Part shown: positions 8,776 through 19,708 of the stretch, piece after piece | Layout: every line of letters begins with the position of its first letter | How positions within the stretch are numbered: position 1 is the first letter of the stretch | Assembly: GCA_964445085.1 (NCBI GenBank) | Contig: CAYUJV010000003.1 | Coordinates: 1 to 56,293, forward strand | Direction: 5' to 3' | Length of the DNA stretch: 56,293 nt | Source: Thiobacter sp964445085 | GTDB taxonomy: Bacteria; Pseudomonadota; Gammaproteobacteria; Burkholderiales; Thiobacteraceae | Made by a program: the position numbers and the translations under genes | The notes under the pieces: generated by a model | The model's database searches: none | Told to the model about the DNA's origin: nothing | Seen by the model: only the letters and a program-made list of their open reading frames with translations

Positions 8776-11091
8776 ATGTTCGATCGCTGGTGGTGGTTTC
8801 CCATAAAGCTCCTCGTTCTGGCCGGGGGCGCGGCGGTGCTCGTCGTTGTCCTGGCTGCGGTCCTGGTCTATCCGACGCTCCCCGGGCTGGAGGCCCTGAC
8901 CGATTACCAGCCGAAGATCCCCCTGCGCGTCTATACCGAGGATGGCGCCCTCATCGGCGAGTTTGGCGAAGAGCGGCGGTCGCTGGTCAAGATCGATGCC
9001 GTGCCCAAGCAGATGGTCCAAGCCATTCTCGCCGCCGAAGATGACCGCTTCTTCGAGCACGGCGGCGTGGATTACGCCGGCGTCGCGCGCGCGGCGATCG
9101 CCAACGTGCTCAAGCGCGGGGCGCGCGAAGGCGCCAGCACCATCACCATGCAGGTGGCGCGCAATTTCTTCCTCACGCCGGAAAAGACCCTGAGCCGCAA
9201 GTTCAACGAAGTGCTCATGTCGTTCAAGATCGAGCGCAACCTCAGCAAGAACCAGATCCTCGAGCTCTACATCAACCAGATCTACCTCGGGCAGCGCGCC
9301 TATGGCTTCGTCGCCGCCGCCCAGACCTATTTCGGCAAGCCGCTCAACAAGTTGAGCGTGGCCGAGATGGCCATGCTGGCGGGCCTGCCCAAGGCCCCCT
9401 CGCGCTACAACCCGGTGGCCAATCCCGCCCGCGCCGCGCTGCGTCAGCACTACGTGCTGCGCCGCATGCGCGAACTCAACTACATCAGCGAGGACGCGTA
9501 CCAGGCCGCCCTGAAGCAGAAACTCCTCGTGCGCCACGACGTGGCGGTGTACGAAGTCAAGGCCGACTATGTCGCGGAAATGGCGCGCCAGATGATGTTC
9601 GACCGCTACCAGGAGGCGGCCTACGACAGCGGCTTCCGGGTCGTCACCACCCTGCGCCGGGCGGACCAGGAAGCCGCGAACCTGGCGGTGCGCCAGGGCC
9701 TGCTCGACTACGACCGGCGCCACGGCTACCGCGGGCCCGAGGGCCATGTCGAGATCCCGGCCAAGATGGCCAACCCGGACGAAGAGCTCGAGGATCTGCT
9801 GCAGGAGGTGGAGCCGAGCAACGGCCTGCTGCCTGCGGTCGTGCTCAGCGCCAGCCCAAAGTCGGTGAAGGTGTTCATCAAGGATCAAGGCACGGCCGAG
9901 CTCACGGGTGACGCGCTCGCCTTCGCCCAGCGCGCTTTGGGCGACAAGGCGCCCAAGCCGATCGTGCGCGGCTCCCTGATCCGCGTCGCCAAGGACACCA
10001 AGGGTCATTGGCAGATCCTGCAGATCCCGCAGGCGGAGGCCGCCCTGGTGTCGCTGGTGCCGGAGGACGGGGCGATCCGAGCGCTGGTGGGCGGTTTCGA
10101 CTACGGGCGCAACAAGTTCAACCACGTCATCCAGGCCTGGCGCCAGCCCGGCTCCAGCTTCAAGCCCTTCATCTATTCGGCGGCGCTGGAACGGGGCTTC
10201 ACTCCCGCCACCATCATCAACGACGCGCCGATTTCCCTCGACCCGGCCACCACCGGCGGCAAGCTGTGGGAGCCGAAGAACTTCGACGGCACCTACGGCG
10301 GCCCGACGCGCATGCGCATGGCCCTCACCAAGTCCAAGAACCTGGTTTCCATCCGCATTTTGCAGGCCATCGGCACCCGCTATGCCCAGGACTACATCAC
10401 CCGCTTCGGCTTCAATCCGGAGCAGCACCCGCCCTACCTGACCATGGCGCTGGGCGCGGGCTCGGTCACGCCGTTCCAGATGGTGTCGGCCTATGCCGTG
10501 TTCGCCAATGGCGGCTTCCGCATCAAGCCCTATTACGTGGAGCGGGTCACCGACAGCCGCGGCACGCTGCTGGCCCAGGCCAACCCGGTGCGGGCCGGGC
10601 AGAATGCGGAGCAGGTGATCGACCCGCGCAACGCCTTCATCATGACCTCGATGATGCAGGACGTGGTGCGCCGCGGCACCGCCGCCCGCGCCATGCAGCT
10701 GGGCCGCAGCGATCTGGCGGGCAAGACCGGCACCACCAACGATCAGGTGGACGCCTGGTTCTGCGGCTTCAACCAGAGCCTCGTCGCCGTGGCCTGGATC
10801 GGCTTCGACCAGCCGCGCAGCCTCGGCGGCCAGGAGACCGGCGCCCAGGCGGCCCTGCCGATGTGGATGAGCTACATGGGCAAGGTGCTGAAGGGGGTGC
10901 CCGAAACCCAGCCGACGCCGCCGGACGGCGTGATCACCGTGCGCATCAGCCCCGACACCGGCCAGCGCGTGTCTCAGGACGGCATGCCGGAATACTTCTA
11001 CAAGGAAAACCCGCCGGCGGAAGCCTCCGGCTGGGGCGAGGACGCGGGCTCCGGCGGCGCGGTCGACGACGCCAAGAACCAGATCTTCTGA
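8776..11091 (+). CDS. mrcA: Penicillin-binding protein 1A (bifunctional glycosyltransferase/transpeptidase)
   Basis: 771 residues, a class A PBP that polymerises glycan strands and cross-links peptides in the periplasm. One N-terminal membrane anchor (about 9-33). The GT51 domain (about 55-230) carries the catalytic pattern AAEDDRFFEHGGVDYAG and GASTITMQVARNFFL. After a beta-rich insertion of the kind typical of PBP1A (about 300-420) comes the transpeptidase domain with SxxK at Ser460-Lys463 (PGSSFKPF), SKN at 520-522 and KTGTT at 650-654. All catalytic motifs are intact. A pilM-divergent mrcA is the usual neighbourhood in Beta- and Gammaproteobacteria. Confidence 0.96.
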   Translation: MFDRWWWFPIKLLVLAGGAAVLVVVLAAVLVYPTLPGLEALTDYQPKIPLRVYTEDGALIGEFGEERRSLVKIDAVPKQMVQAILAAEDDRFFEHGGVDYAGVARAAIANVLKRGAREGASTITMQVARNFFLTPEKTLSRKFNEVLMSFKIERNLSKNQILELYINQIYLGQRAYGFVAAAQTYFGKPLNKLSVAEMAMLAGLPKAPSRYNPVANPARAALRQHYVLRRMRELNYISEDAYQAALKQKLLVRHDVAVYEVKADYVAEMARQMMFDRYQEAAYDSGFRVVTTLRRADQEAANLAVRQGLLDYDRRHGYRGPEGHVEIPAKMANPDEELEDLLQEVEPSNGLLPAVVLSASPKSVKVFIKDQGTAELTGDALAFAQRALGDKAPKPIVRGSLIRVAKDTKGHWQILQIPQAEAALVSLVPEDGAIRALVGGFDYGRNKFNHVIQAWRQPGSSFKPFIYSAALERGFTPATIINDAPISLDPATTGGKLWEPKNFDGTYGGPTRMRMALTKSKNLVSIRILQAIGTRYAQDYITRFGFNPEQHPPYLTMALGAGSVTPFQMVSAYAVFANGGFRIKPYYVERVTDSRGTLLAQANPVRAGQNAEQVIDPRNAFIMTSMMQDVVRRGTAARAMQLGRSDLAGKTGTTNDQVDAWFCGFNQSLVAVAWIGFDQPRSLGGQETGAQAALPMWMSYMGKVLKGVPETQPTPPDGVITVRISPDTGQRVSQDGMPEYFYKENPPAEASGWGEDAGSGGAVDDAKNQIF

Positions 11092-11093
11092 GC

Positions 11094-11696
11094 ATGTCGC
11101 GCGCCTCGCCTTCCCTGCGCAACCAGATGCGCACCCGCATCGCCCAGCTCGCGGCGCGCCTGATGGCCGAGGACGGCATCCAGGACTTCGCCCTCGCCAA
11201 GCGCAAGGCGGCGCGCCAGCTGGGCGCGGAAGACACCCACAACCTGCCGAACAATGCCGAGGTCGAGGAGGCCCTGCGCAGCTACCAATCGCTGTACCAG
11301 GGGGACGAGCAGACCCAGCGCCTGGCGGCGATGCGCCAGCAGGCGTGCGAGGTGATGCGCCTGCTGGCCCGCTTCAACCCCCATCTCACGGGCTCGGTGC
11401 TGCAGGGCACCGCCACCCGCCATTCGGACATCAACCTCATGCTGTTTGCTGACAGCGAGAAGGAAGTCGAGCTGTTCCTGCTCAATGCGCGGCTCGACTA
11501 TCAGCGCGGCGAAAAGCGCTATCGCTTCGCGGACAATTACCGCACGGTGCCGGTGCTGACCCTGCGCTACGGTGGAGAAGCGGACGTGGACCTGGCCATT
11601 TTTTCCACCGACGACATTCGCGCCAGCCCGCGCAGCCCGGTGGACGGCCGGGCACTGGCGCGGGCGCGGCTGGCGGAGGTCGAGGCGCTGCTCTAG
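11094..11696 (+). CDS. Small nucleotidyltransferase-like protein of unknown function
   Basis: 200 residues, starting at ATG 11094 two bases after the PBP1A stop, so probably co-transcribed with it. Residues 1-75 are helical and charged (many Arg/Ala/Glu). Residues 100-180 look like a minimal nucleotidyltransferase fold: GSVLQGTATRHSDINLMLFA resembles the GS-x(n)-D motif, and EADVDLAIFST could supply a later acidic residue. The usual GSxAxGxxxxxSDxDL signature is imperfect (Asn and Leu where a second Asp-x-Asp is expected), so catalysis is uncertain. Similar short proteins exist in other betaproteobacteria, but I do not know a function. Its tie to cell-wall synthesis rests only on position. 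Confidence 0.7.
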   Translation: MSRASPSLRNQMRTRIAQLAARLMAEDGIQDFALAKRKAARQLGAEDTHNLPNNAEVEEALRSYQSLYQGDEQTQRLAAMRQQACEVMRLLARFNPHLTGSVLQGTATRHSDINLMLFADSEKEVELFLLNARLDYQRGEKRYRFADNYRTVPVLTLRYGGEADVDLAIFSTDDIRASPRSPVDGRALARARLAEVEALL

Positions 11697-11800
11697 GCCC
11701 GGCGCCAAAAACTCGTCAGCCGAGTCGGGGAGGCGACGTCCGGCCCATGCCGGCGCCCGCCGCATCCCGCAAAACCCGGATTTTTCAGGCTTCATGCGCG

Positions 11801-11816
11801 TGGCATGGAACCTGCT
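11801..11816 (+). promoter_or_regulatory. Predicted sigma-54 promoter of the sugar transferase-prsK-prsR operon
   Basis: TGGCATGGAACCTGCT matches the sigma-54 consensus TGGCACGnnnnTTGCW with the obligatory GG-N10-GC spacing. The GC lies about 61 bases before the GTG start at 11875, giving a leader of about 48 bases. The same arrangement precedes the PEP-CTERM gene (25095-25110). PrsR in this operon is a sigma-54 activator, so the operon may be autoregulated. Confidence 0.65.
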
Positions 11817-11874
11817 TCATGTCCGGCGTTGTCCGGCGCGCCGCGCTGGCCTCGTCAAGGGTGGACCCTCAAGC

Positions 11875-13263
11875 GTGATCCGAATCTTCAGCCATTACCT
11901 GTCCAAGGGCATGCTGCTCCTGATCCTCGTGGAGCTGGGCGTGCTGCTGTTCGCCCTGCCCCTGGCCGGGAGCCTGCAGGCCGTGCCGAGCGCACGGGGA
12001 ATCGAGGACATCGGCAGCTTCGGCAGCATCGTGTTCGCGATCCTGATGCTGTCCATCATGGCGGCCTTCGGCCTGTACCGCCGGGACTTCGAGGAAGGCC
12101 TGGGCAGCATGGTGTTCCGGGTGGTCACCAGCTTCCTGCTCGGCTTCACCGCCCTGTGGGCCGCCGGCTGGCTGGTGCCCCGGCTGTCGGTGCCGACGTC
12201 CCTGCTGGGGAGCGCCACCGTGCTCGGGGCGGGCGCGATCCTGCTGCTGCGGATCACCTTCTTCCGCTGGGCCGATCTGGACATCCTCAAGCAGCGCATC
12301 CTCGTCCTCGGCACCGGCACCCGCGCGGCCAAGGTCAGCGCGCTGCTGCGCGACCCGGACAGCCGGCGCCGGCTGCATGTGGTCGGCTTCCTGCCCCTGC
12401 AGGGCACCCACCACTTCGTCGACCACAGCCTGATCCTGCCCGACGACGGCGACCTGGCGGAGGTGGTGGACAAGTACCAGATCGACGAGATCGTCATCGC
12501 CATCCGCGAACGCCGCGGTGGCGGGCTGCCGGTGCACGAATTGCTCGACTGCAAGCTCAAGGGCATCCACGTCATCGAGCTGTCGACCTTCTTCGAACGC
12601 GAGCGCGGCCAGGTGCAGCTCGAATCCCTGAACACCAGCTGGATGGTGCTGTCCGAGGGTTTCCGGCTGGGCTTGTTGCGCGACGTCGTCAAACGCAGCT
12701 TCGACCTGGCCGTCAGTTCGGTGATTCTGGTGCTCGGGCTGCCCATCATGCTGGTGGCGGCCGTGGCCATCGTGCTCGAGAGCGGCTTCCCCCTGCTCTA
12801 TCGCCAGGAGCGGGTGGGCCAGGGCGGCCGCGTGTTCACCATCTACAAATTCCGCAGCATGACCCAGAACGCGGAGCAGGACGGCAAGCCGCGCTGGGCC
12901 CAGGCCGGGGATTCGCGCGTGACCGCGGTGGGCAAGTTCATCCGCAAGACCCGCATCGACGAGCTGCCGCAGCTGATCAACGTGTTCAAGGGCGACATGA
13001 GCTTCGTCGGCCCGCGGCCGGAGCGGCCGTTCTTCGTCAACCAGCTGATCGAGCAGATCCCCTATTACGCCGCCCGCCACAGCATCAAGCCGGGCATCAC
13101 CGGCTGGGCGCAGGTGCGCTACCCCTACGGCGCCTCGCTTGAGGACGCCATCGAAAAGCTGCAATATGACCTCTACTATGTAAAGAATCACACCTTCTTT
13201 CTCGATCTGCTGATCCTGTTCCAGACGGCGCTGGTGGTGCTGTTTGGCAAGGGCGCGCGCTAG
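11875..13263 (+). CDS. PEP-CTERM/XrtA-system undecaprenyl-phosphate sugar transferase
   Basis: 462 residues from a GTG at 11875. I chose this start because it follows an AAGGGTGGA ribosome site and gives an N-terminus running straight into the first membrane helix; upstream in-frame sequence belongs to the intergenic promoter. Order: several membrane helices (to about residue 130), a Rossmann-like domain (about 140-260, IVLGTGTRAAKVSALL), another helix (about 280-300) and the bacterial sugar transferase domain (about 275-462) with YRQERVGQGGRVFTIYKFRS, RIDELPQLINVFKGDMSFVG and PRPERPFF. Such enzymes load the first sugar phosphate onto the lipid carrier to start exopolysaccharide synthesis. 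The architecture and position before prsK match the PEP-CTERM-associated family (EpsB_2 type). The sugar is unknown. Confidence 0.88.
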   Translation: MIRIFSHYLSKGMLLLILVELGVLLFALPLAGSLQAVPSARGIEDIGSFGSIVFAILMLSIMAAFGLYRRDFEEGLGSMVFRVVTSFLLGFTALWAAGWLVPRLSVPTSLLGSATVLGAGAILLLRITFFRWADLDILKQRILVLGTGTRAAKVSALLRDPDSRRRLHVVGFLPLQGTHHFVDHSLILPDDGDLAEVVDKYQIDEIVIAIRERRGGGLPVHELLDCKLKGIHVIELSTFFERERGQVQLESLNTSWMVLSEGFRLGLLRDVVKRSFDLAVSSVILVLGLPIMLVAAVAIVLESGFPLLYRQERVGQGGRVFTIYKFRSMTQNAEQDGKPRWAQAGDSRVTAVGKFIRKTRIDELPQLINVFKGDMSFVGPRPERPFFVNQLIEQIPYYAARHSIKPGITGWAQVRYPYGASLEDAIEKLQYDLYYVKNHTFFLDLLILFQTALVVLFGKGAR

Positions 13264-13281
13264 GGGACACTCGGAACGGAC

Positions 13282-15400
13282 ATGACGGTCAACATCGGCG
13301 CGGTGAGCTATGGTGCGGCGGCCCTGGCCTTCGCCCTGCTGACCGCCCTTTTCCTCATCAGCTGGCGCGGCAAGGTGCAGGGCGCTCTGCTCGCGGGCGC
13401 GGCCGCGGCCACGACCGCCTGGGCCGGCGCCGTGACCTATGGCCTGCTCAGCGGCGTTGCCATTGCGCCGCTGTTCACCATCCTGGAATTCGCGCGCGAC
13501 GGGCTCTGGCTGGCTTTCCTCTACAAGCTGCTGGAGGCCCGGGCCGAGCAGGCCGGGCACAAGCATCTGTCCTTTCTGCGCCGCCTGTTCCGCATCGGGC
13601 TGGTGGCGGTGCCCGTGCTGGCCGGCCTGAGCGTCGCGATGGTCGCCCTGCCGGCCGACAGCGTGCCGGCCCTGCTGCGGGCCTGGGGTCCCAGCCTCAG
13701 CGTCATGGGGCTGATCGCCCTGTCCCTGCTCGGCATCGCCCTCATCGAACAGCTCTACCGCAACGCCAGCGACACCCAGCGCTGGGCGATCAAGTACTTC
13801 TGCCTTGGCCTGGGCGCGCTGTTCGCCTATGACTTCTACCTGTACTCCGAGGGCCTGCTGTTCAAGCACATCAACGAGGCGGTCTGGACCGCCCGCGGCG
13901 TCGCGAACGCCCTGGTCGTCCCGCTGCTGGCGGTGTCCGCCGCGCGCAACCCGGACTGGTCCCTGGACGTGTTTGTCTCGCGGCGCATGGTGTTCCACAC
14001 CACCACCCTGCTCGGCGCTGGAATCTACCTGCTGCTCATGGCCGCGGCCGGCTATTACCTGCGCTATTTCGGCGGCACCTGGGGTGGCGTGCTGCAGTCG
14101 GTGTTTTTCTTTGGCGCCTTGGTCATTCTCGCGGTGGTGGTGTTCTCCGGCTCCATGCGCGCCAAGCTCAAGGTCTTCGTCAGCAAGCACTTCTTCAGCT
14201 ACAAGTACGACTACCGCGAGGAATGGCTGCAGTTCACGCGCACCCTGTCCGAGGGCGAGCCGGGCGTGGCGGTGCGCGAGCGCTCCCTGCGCGCGGTGGC
14301 GAGCCTGGTGGACAGCCCGGGCGCGGCGTTGTGGATGGCCCAGGAGGATGGCGCGTTTGTCCCCGCCGCGCAGTGGAATTTCGCCGGCCCGTGGGAGGCG
14401 CTGGCAACCGACAGCTCCCTGTGTGCCTTCCTGCGCGAACGGCAGTGGGTGATCAACCTGGCGGAGTACGCCGATTCGCCCGACCTCTACGGCGACCTGC
14501 AGCTGCCCGCCTGGCTGGAAGCGGCGCGCGGAGCCTGGCTGGTGGTGCCGCTGATCATGCACGAGGCGCTGATCGGATTCATGGTGCTCGCCAAGCCGCG
14601 CACCGAGCGCGGCTTCAACTGGGAAGACAGCGATCTGCTGAAAACCGCCGGCCGCCAGGCGGCGGTGCACCTGGCGCAGATCGGCGCGATGGAGGCGCTC
14701 AACCAGGCCCGCCAGTTCGAGTCGTTCAACCGGTTCTCCGCCTTCGTCGTGCATGATCTCAAGAATGTCATCGCGCAACTGTCGCTGATGCTCAAGAACG
14801 CGGAGAAACACAAGCACAATCCGGAATTCCAGGAAGACATGCTGGCGACCGTCGATCATGCGACGCAGAAGATGACGCGCATGCTGTCCCAGCTGCGCGC
14901 CGGTTATCAGACCGCCCAGGGCGCCGGTCTGGTGAACCTGGCCGACCTGCTCGCGGCGGTGGTGGCCGACAAGAAGCAGTATCGGCCCGCGCCGGTGTTC
15001 GTGGCGGGGAGCGAGGACGTGTGGGTGCTGGCGGAACGGGAGCGTCTGGCGCGCGTGCTCGGGCATCTGGTGCAGAATGCGATCGAGGCCACGGCCGAAT
15101 CCGGGTTCGTCGAGGTATCGCTGACGACGGATGCCGGCCAGGCGGTCATCCGGGTGCGTGACAATGGCAAGGGGATGGAGGAGGCCTTCGTCCGCAACCA
15201 GCTGTTCCGCCCCTTTGCCAGTACCAAGTCGGCGGGAATGGGCATCGGCGCCTATGAATGCCGCGAGTATGTGCGCGAATTGAAGGGCGACATCCGTGTC
15301 GAGAGCAGGCCCGGGCTGGGCACGACCTTCACCGTGAGCCTGCCCGCCCAGACGCGCAAGACAGACGAAGACAGTGCAATGCCATTGCAGGGAGCGATAG

Positions 15401-15408
<8 letters not shown>
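13282..15408 (+). CDS. prsK: PEP-CTERM system sensor histidine kinase PrsK
   Basis: 708 residues. The N-terminal third (about 5-305) holds eight or more membrane helices, the typical PrsK sensor region. A GAF-like domain follows (about 325-465). The phosphoacceptor His is about residue 491 in VVHDLKNVIAQLSLML, and the ATPase domain carries HLVQNAIEATAESG (N box), VRDNGKGMEEAF and GMGIGAYECREYV (G boxes). It would phosphorylate PrsR, whose gene overlaps its 3' end. The input signal is unknown; the many membrane helices suggest an envelope or matrix cue. In Zoogloea-type bacteria PrsK/PrsR are known to control PEP-CTERM genes and flocculation. Confidence 0.93.
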
Positions 15409-16786
<1,378 letters not shown>

Positions 16787-16809
16787 GGCGCTGGTCAACG
16801 TGATAAGGT

Positions 16810-16827
16810 TGTAACATTTATTCGGCA
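16810..16827 (+). promoter_or_regulatory. TGTAA...CGGCA element upstream of prsT
   Basis: TGTAA and CGGCA are separated by eight bases, 79 bases before the prsT start. A related pair occurs upstream of the PEP-CTERM gene (25175-25191) and of the second FeeM-like gene (38341-38359). No properly spaced sigma-54 core is seen here: GG and GC are only eight bases apart. Candidate PrsR or other activator site, unproven. Confidence 0.3.
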
Positions 16828-16905
16828 TGGTTTGCCACGGCCGCGACCATGGCCGCCGCCCGCCGAATCTGAACAAGAACTGACACAAGGATCGAGGAGA
16901 AAAGC

Positions 16906-19698
16906 ATGCTGGAGTCGGGAGCGGGTCGCACACTGCGTCGTGCGGGGGTGTCATTGTTGCTGGCAATGCTGGTCGCCGGGTGCTCGTCGGGCGAGAAGCC
17001 GGAACAGTACTTCGCCAAGGCCCAGCAGTATTATGCGGCCGGCAACCAGAACGCCGCGGTCATCGAACTCAAGAACGCGATCCAGAAGAATCCGGATTTC
17101 GCCGAAGCGCGGGCCTTGTTGGGCAAGGTTTATCTGGACCAGAACGACGGGCCGTCCGCGGAAAAGGAGCTGCGTCGCGCGTTGCAGCTGGGTGCCGCCA
17201 AGGACATGTTGTTGCCGCAGCTGGGACGCGCATTGTTGCTGCAGCGCGAGTACAAGAAGCTGCTCGAGGAGATTCCGGCCAAGCCCGACGGCAAGCCGGC
17301 CGAAGTCGCGGCCCTGCTGGCCTTGCGCGGCGACGCCTATGCCGGTCTCGGGAACATTGCCGACGCGCAGGCGGCCTACCAGGAGGCCAGCCGCCTCGAC
17401 CCCGGCCTGCCGGAGGCGAACCGCGGCCTCGCCGTGCTTGCACTCGCGGACAATCAGGCTGACAAGGCGCTGCGGCTCGCCGACGAGTCGATCAAGAAAT
17501 CCGGCGACCGCGCCGACCCGTGGGTCTTGAAAGGGGACCTGTTGCGGACGCAGGGCAAGAGCGCCGAGGCCATCCAGGCCTACCAGGAGGCGCTCAAGCG
17601 TAACCCCAACCATCTTGGCGCCCACCTCAGCCTGGCCTTGATCTATCTGAGCCAGAAGCAGTTCGGCCCGGCGCAGACCGAGATCGACGCGGCGCGCAAG
17701 ATCGAACCCCGCGCGCTTCCGGTACGCATCACCCAGGGCCAGCTCTACTTCATGCAGCAGAAATTCCCGCAGGCCCGCGACGAGTTGCAGGAGGTGCTCA
17801 AGGTCGCGCCAAACAACGGCAGCGCGATCCTGATGATGGGCGCCACGCAGCTCGCACTCGGCTCGTACGCCCAGGCGGAAACCTACCTCTCGGCCTTCGT
17901 CAAAGGGGTGCCGAACAATGCCTACGCGCGCCGGCTGCTGGCGGCGACCTACCTCAAGAGCAAGCAGCCAGCGAAAGCCGAGGAGACGCTGCGGCCGCTG
18001 CTGACCACGGACACCCAGGACGCGGCCGTACTGGCGCTGGCCGGCGACGCCTATATGCAGCTGAAGGACTATGCGAAGGCGACGGAGTACCTGGAAAAGG
18101 CGGTAAAGGCCAACCCGGCCAGTGCCGGGATGCGGACGGAGCTGGCGATGAGCCATCTCGCGGTGGGCGATGTGGCGCGCGGCACGAGCGAACTGGAAGC
18201 CGCAGCCGATATGGAGGGCAGCCCGCTGCAGACGGACGTCGCGCTGATCGCCACCTACATGTCGAAGGGCGACTTCGACAAGGCGCTCAAGGCCATCGAC
18301 GCCCTGGACAAGAAGCAGCCGAACAGCCCGCTGGCCTACAACCTGCGCGGTGGTGCCTATGTCGGCAAGCAGGACATTGCCAATGCACGCAAGGCGTTCG
18401 AAAAGGCGCTGGCGATCGATCCTGCCTATTACCCGGCAGCGGCCAATCTGGCCCAGCTCGACTTGCGCGAGAAGAATCCGCAGGCCGCCCGCCAGCGCTT
18501 CGACGGCGTGCTGGCGGCGAACAAGAACAGTGTCCCGGCCATGGTGGCGATCGCGGCGCTGGAGCGCAATGCCGGGAACGAGAAATCCTTCGTGGACTGG
18601 CTCGACAAGGCCAGTCGCGCGGATGCCAAGGCGCTGCAGCCGCGGGCATTGCTGGTGCAGTACTACCTCGGCAAAAAAGAACCGCAGCGGGCCCTCGCCA
18701 TCGCCCGCGAAGCGCAGACCGCCAATCCGAACAGCGCGGAGGCACTCGGGTTGCTCGGCAATGCGCAGCTCGCTGCGGGCGAGAAGGACAACGCGGTTGC
18801 CACCTTCGACAAGTTGGTGTCGCTCGCGCCCCAGGCGCCGGCGGCCTACCTGCGGCTCGCCGCCGCGCAGATGGCGAACAAGAATCCCACGGCAGCGCGG
18901 GAATCGCTCAAGAAGGCGCTTGGTCTCAAGCCGGATTTGATCGATGCGCAAGTCGGCCTGATCGACTTGGATCTGCAGGCAAACCGCCCCGACGACGCGA
19001 TCAAGCGTGCCACGGCGTTGCAGCAACAGCAGCCCAAGTCACCGGTCGGCTATGCGGTCCTGGGGGACGTTTATGTTCAGCAAAAGGAGTTCGCCAAAGC
19101 GGCCGAGCAGTACCAGAAGGCCTTTGACCTGGCCCCCAGCGGCCCGTCGCTGGTGAAGCTCTACGGCGCGCTCGTGCGTTCAGGCAAGACAACCGAAGCA
19201 GAGCCCAAAGTCTCGCGCTGGCTCAAGGATCATCCGGACGACCACGGTGTGCGCTTGGCCGTGGCGGATTTCAAGATGAGTGCCGGGGACTTTGCGGCGG
19301 CGACCACGCACTACCTTTACCTCAATCAGAAGCTTCCCCACCAGGTGCCCATCCTGAACAATCTGGCCTATGCGCTCGCGGAACAGAAAGATGGGCGGGC
19401 CATCGCCTTCGCGGAGGAGGCCTACAAACTTCAGCCCGCCAACCCCGCCGTCCTGGACACCTATGGCTGGGCGCTTACCCAAACCGGGCAAGCCGCAAAG
19501 GGCTTGGGGTTCCTGCAGCAGGCGCTCTCGAAAGCACCGGACGCCGGCGACATCCAGTATCACTACGCTTCTGCGCTTGCCATGAGCGGCGACAAGAGGC
19601 GCGCCCAGCAGGAACTGGAGCAATTGTTGAAGAGCGGCGTTGAGTTTGGCCAAAAGCCCCAAGCCATCGCACTCATGAAATCTCTCCAGGCTAAATAG
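16906..19698 (+). CDS. prsT: PEP-CTERM system TPR-repeat lipoprotein PrsT
   Basis: 930 residues. A lipoprotein signal with lipobox LVAGC (Cys at about residue 26) is followed by roughly twenty TPR repeats filling the rest of the protein, for example EQYFAKAQQYYAAGN, AVIELKNAIQKNPDFAEA and AYNLRGGAYVGKQDIANA. Members of this family occur only with the XrtA/PEP-CTERM system and are thought to sit in the periplasm or at the membrane as assembly or secretion scaffolds for exopolysaccharide or tagged proteins. The start is ATG 16906 with GAGGAG just upstream. Ten bases separate it from a full-length paralogue. Confidence 0.93.
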   Translation: MLESGAGRTLRRAGVSLLLAMLVAGCSSGEKPEQYFAKAQQYYAAGNQNAAVIELKNAIQKNPDFAEARALLGKVYLDQNDGPSAEKELRRALQLGAAKDMLLPQLGRALLLQREYKKLLEEIPAKPDGKPAEVAALLALRGDAYAGLGNIADAQAAYQEASRLDPGLPEANRGLAVLALADNQADKALRLADESIKKSGDRADPWVLKGDLLRTQGKSAEAIQAYQEALKRNPNHLGAHLSLALIYLSQKQFGPAQTEIDAARKIEPRALPVRITQGQLYFMQQKFPQARDELQEVLKVAPNNGSAILMMGATQLALGSYAQAETYLSAFVKGVPNNAYARRLLAATYLKSKQPAKAEETLRPLLTTDTQDAAVLALAGDAYMQLKDYAKATEYLEKAVKANPASAGMRTELAMSHLAVGDVARGTSELEAAADMEGSPLQTDVALIATYMSKGDFDKALKAIDALDKKQPNSPLAYNLRGGAYVGKQDIANARKAFEKALAIDPAYYPAAANLAQLDLREKNPQAARQRFDGVLAANKNSVPAMVAIAALERNAGNEKSFVDWLDKASRADAKALQPRALLVQYYLGKKEPQRALAIAREAQTANPNSAEALGLLGNAQLAAGEKDNAVATFDKLVSLAPQAPAAYLRLAAAQMANKNPTAARESLKKALGLKPDLIDAQVGLIDLDLQANRPDDAIKRATALQQQQPKSPVGYAVLGDVYVQQKEFAKAAEQYQKAFDLAPSGPSLVKLYGALVRSGKTTEAEPKVSRWLKDHPDDHGVRLAVADFKMSAGDFAAATTHYLYLNQKLPHQVPILNNLAYALAEQKDGRAIAFAEEAYKLQPANPAVLDTYGWALTQTGQAAKGLGFLQQALSKAPDAGDIQYHYASALAMSGDKRRAQQELEQLLKSGVEFGQKPQAIALMKSLQAK

Positions 19699-19708
19699 AG
19701 AGGCAACC

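Noticed and set aside
16823..16840. CGGCATGGTTTGCC before prsT as a sigma-54 core
   Set aside because: GG and GC are eight bases apart; sigma-54 needs ten.
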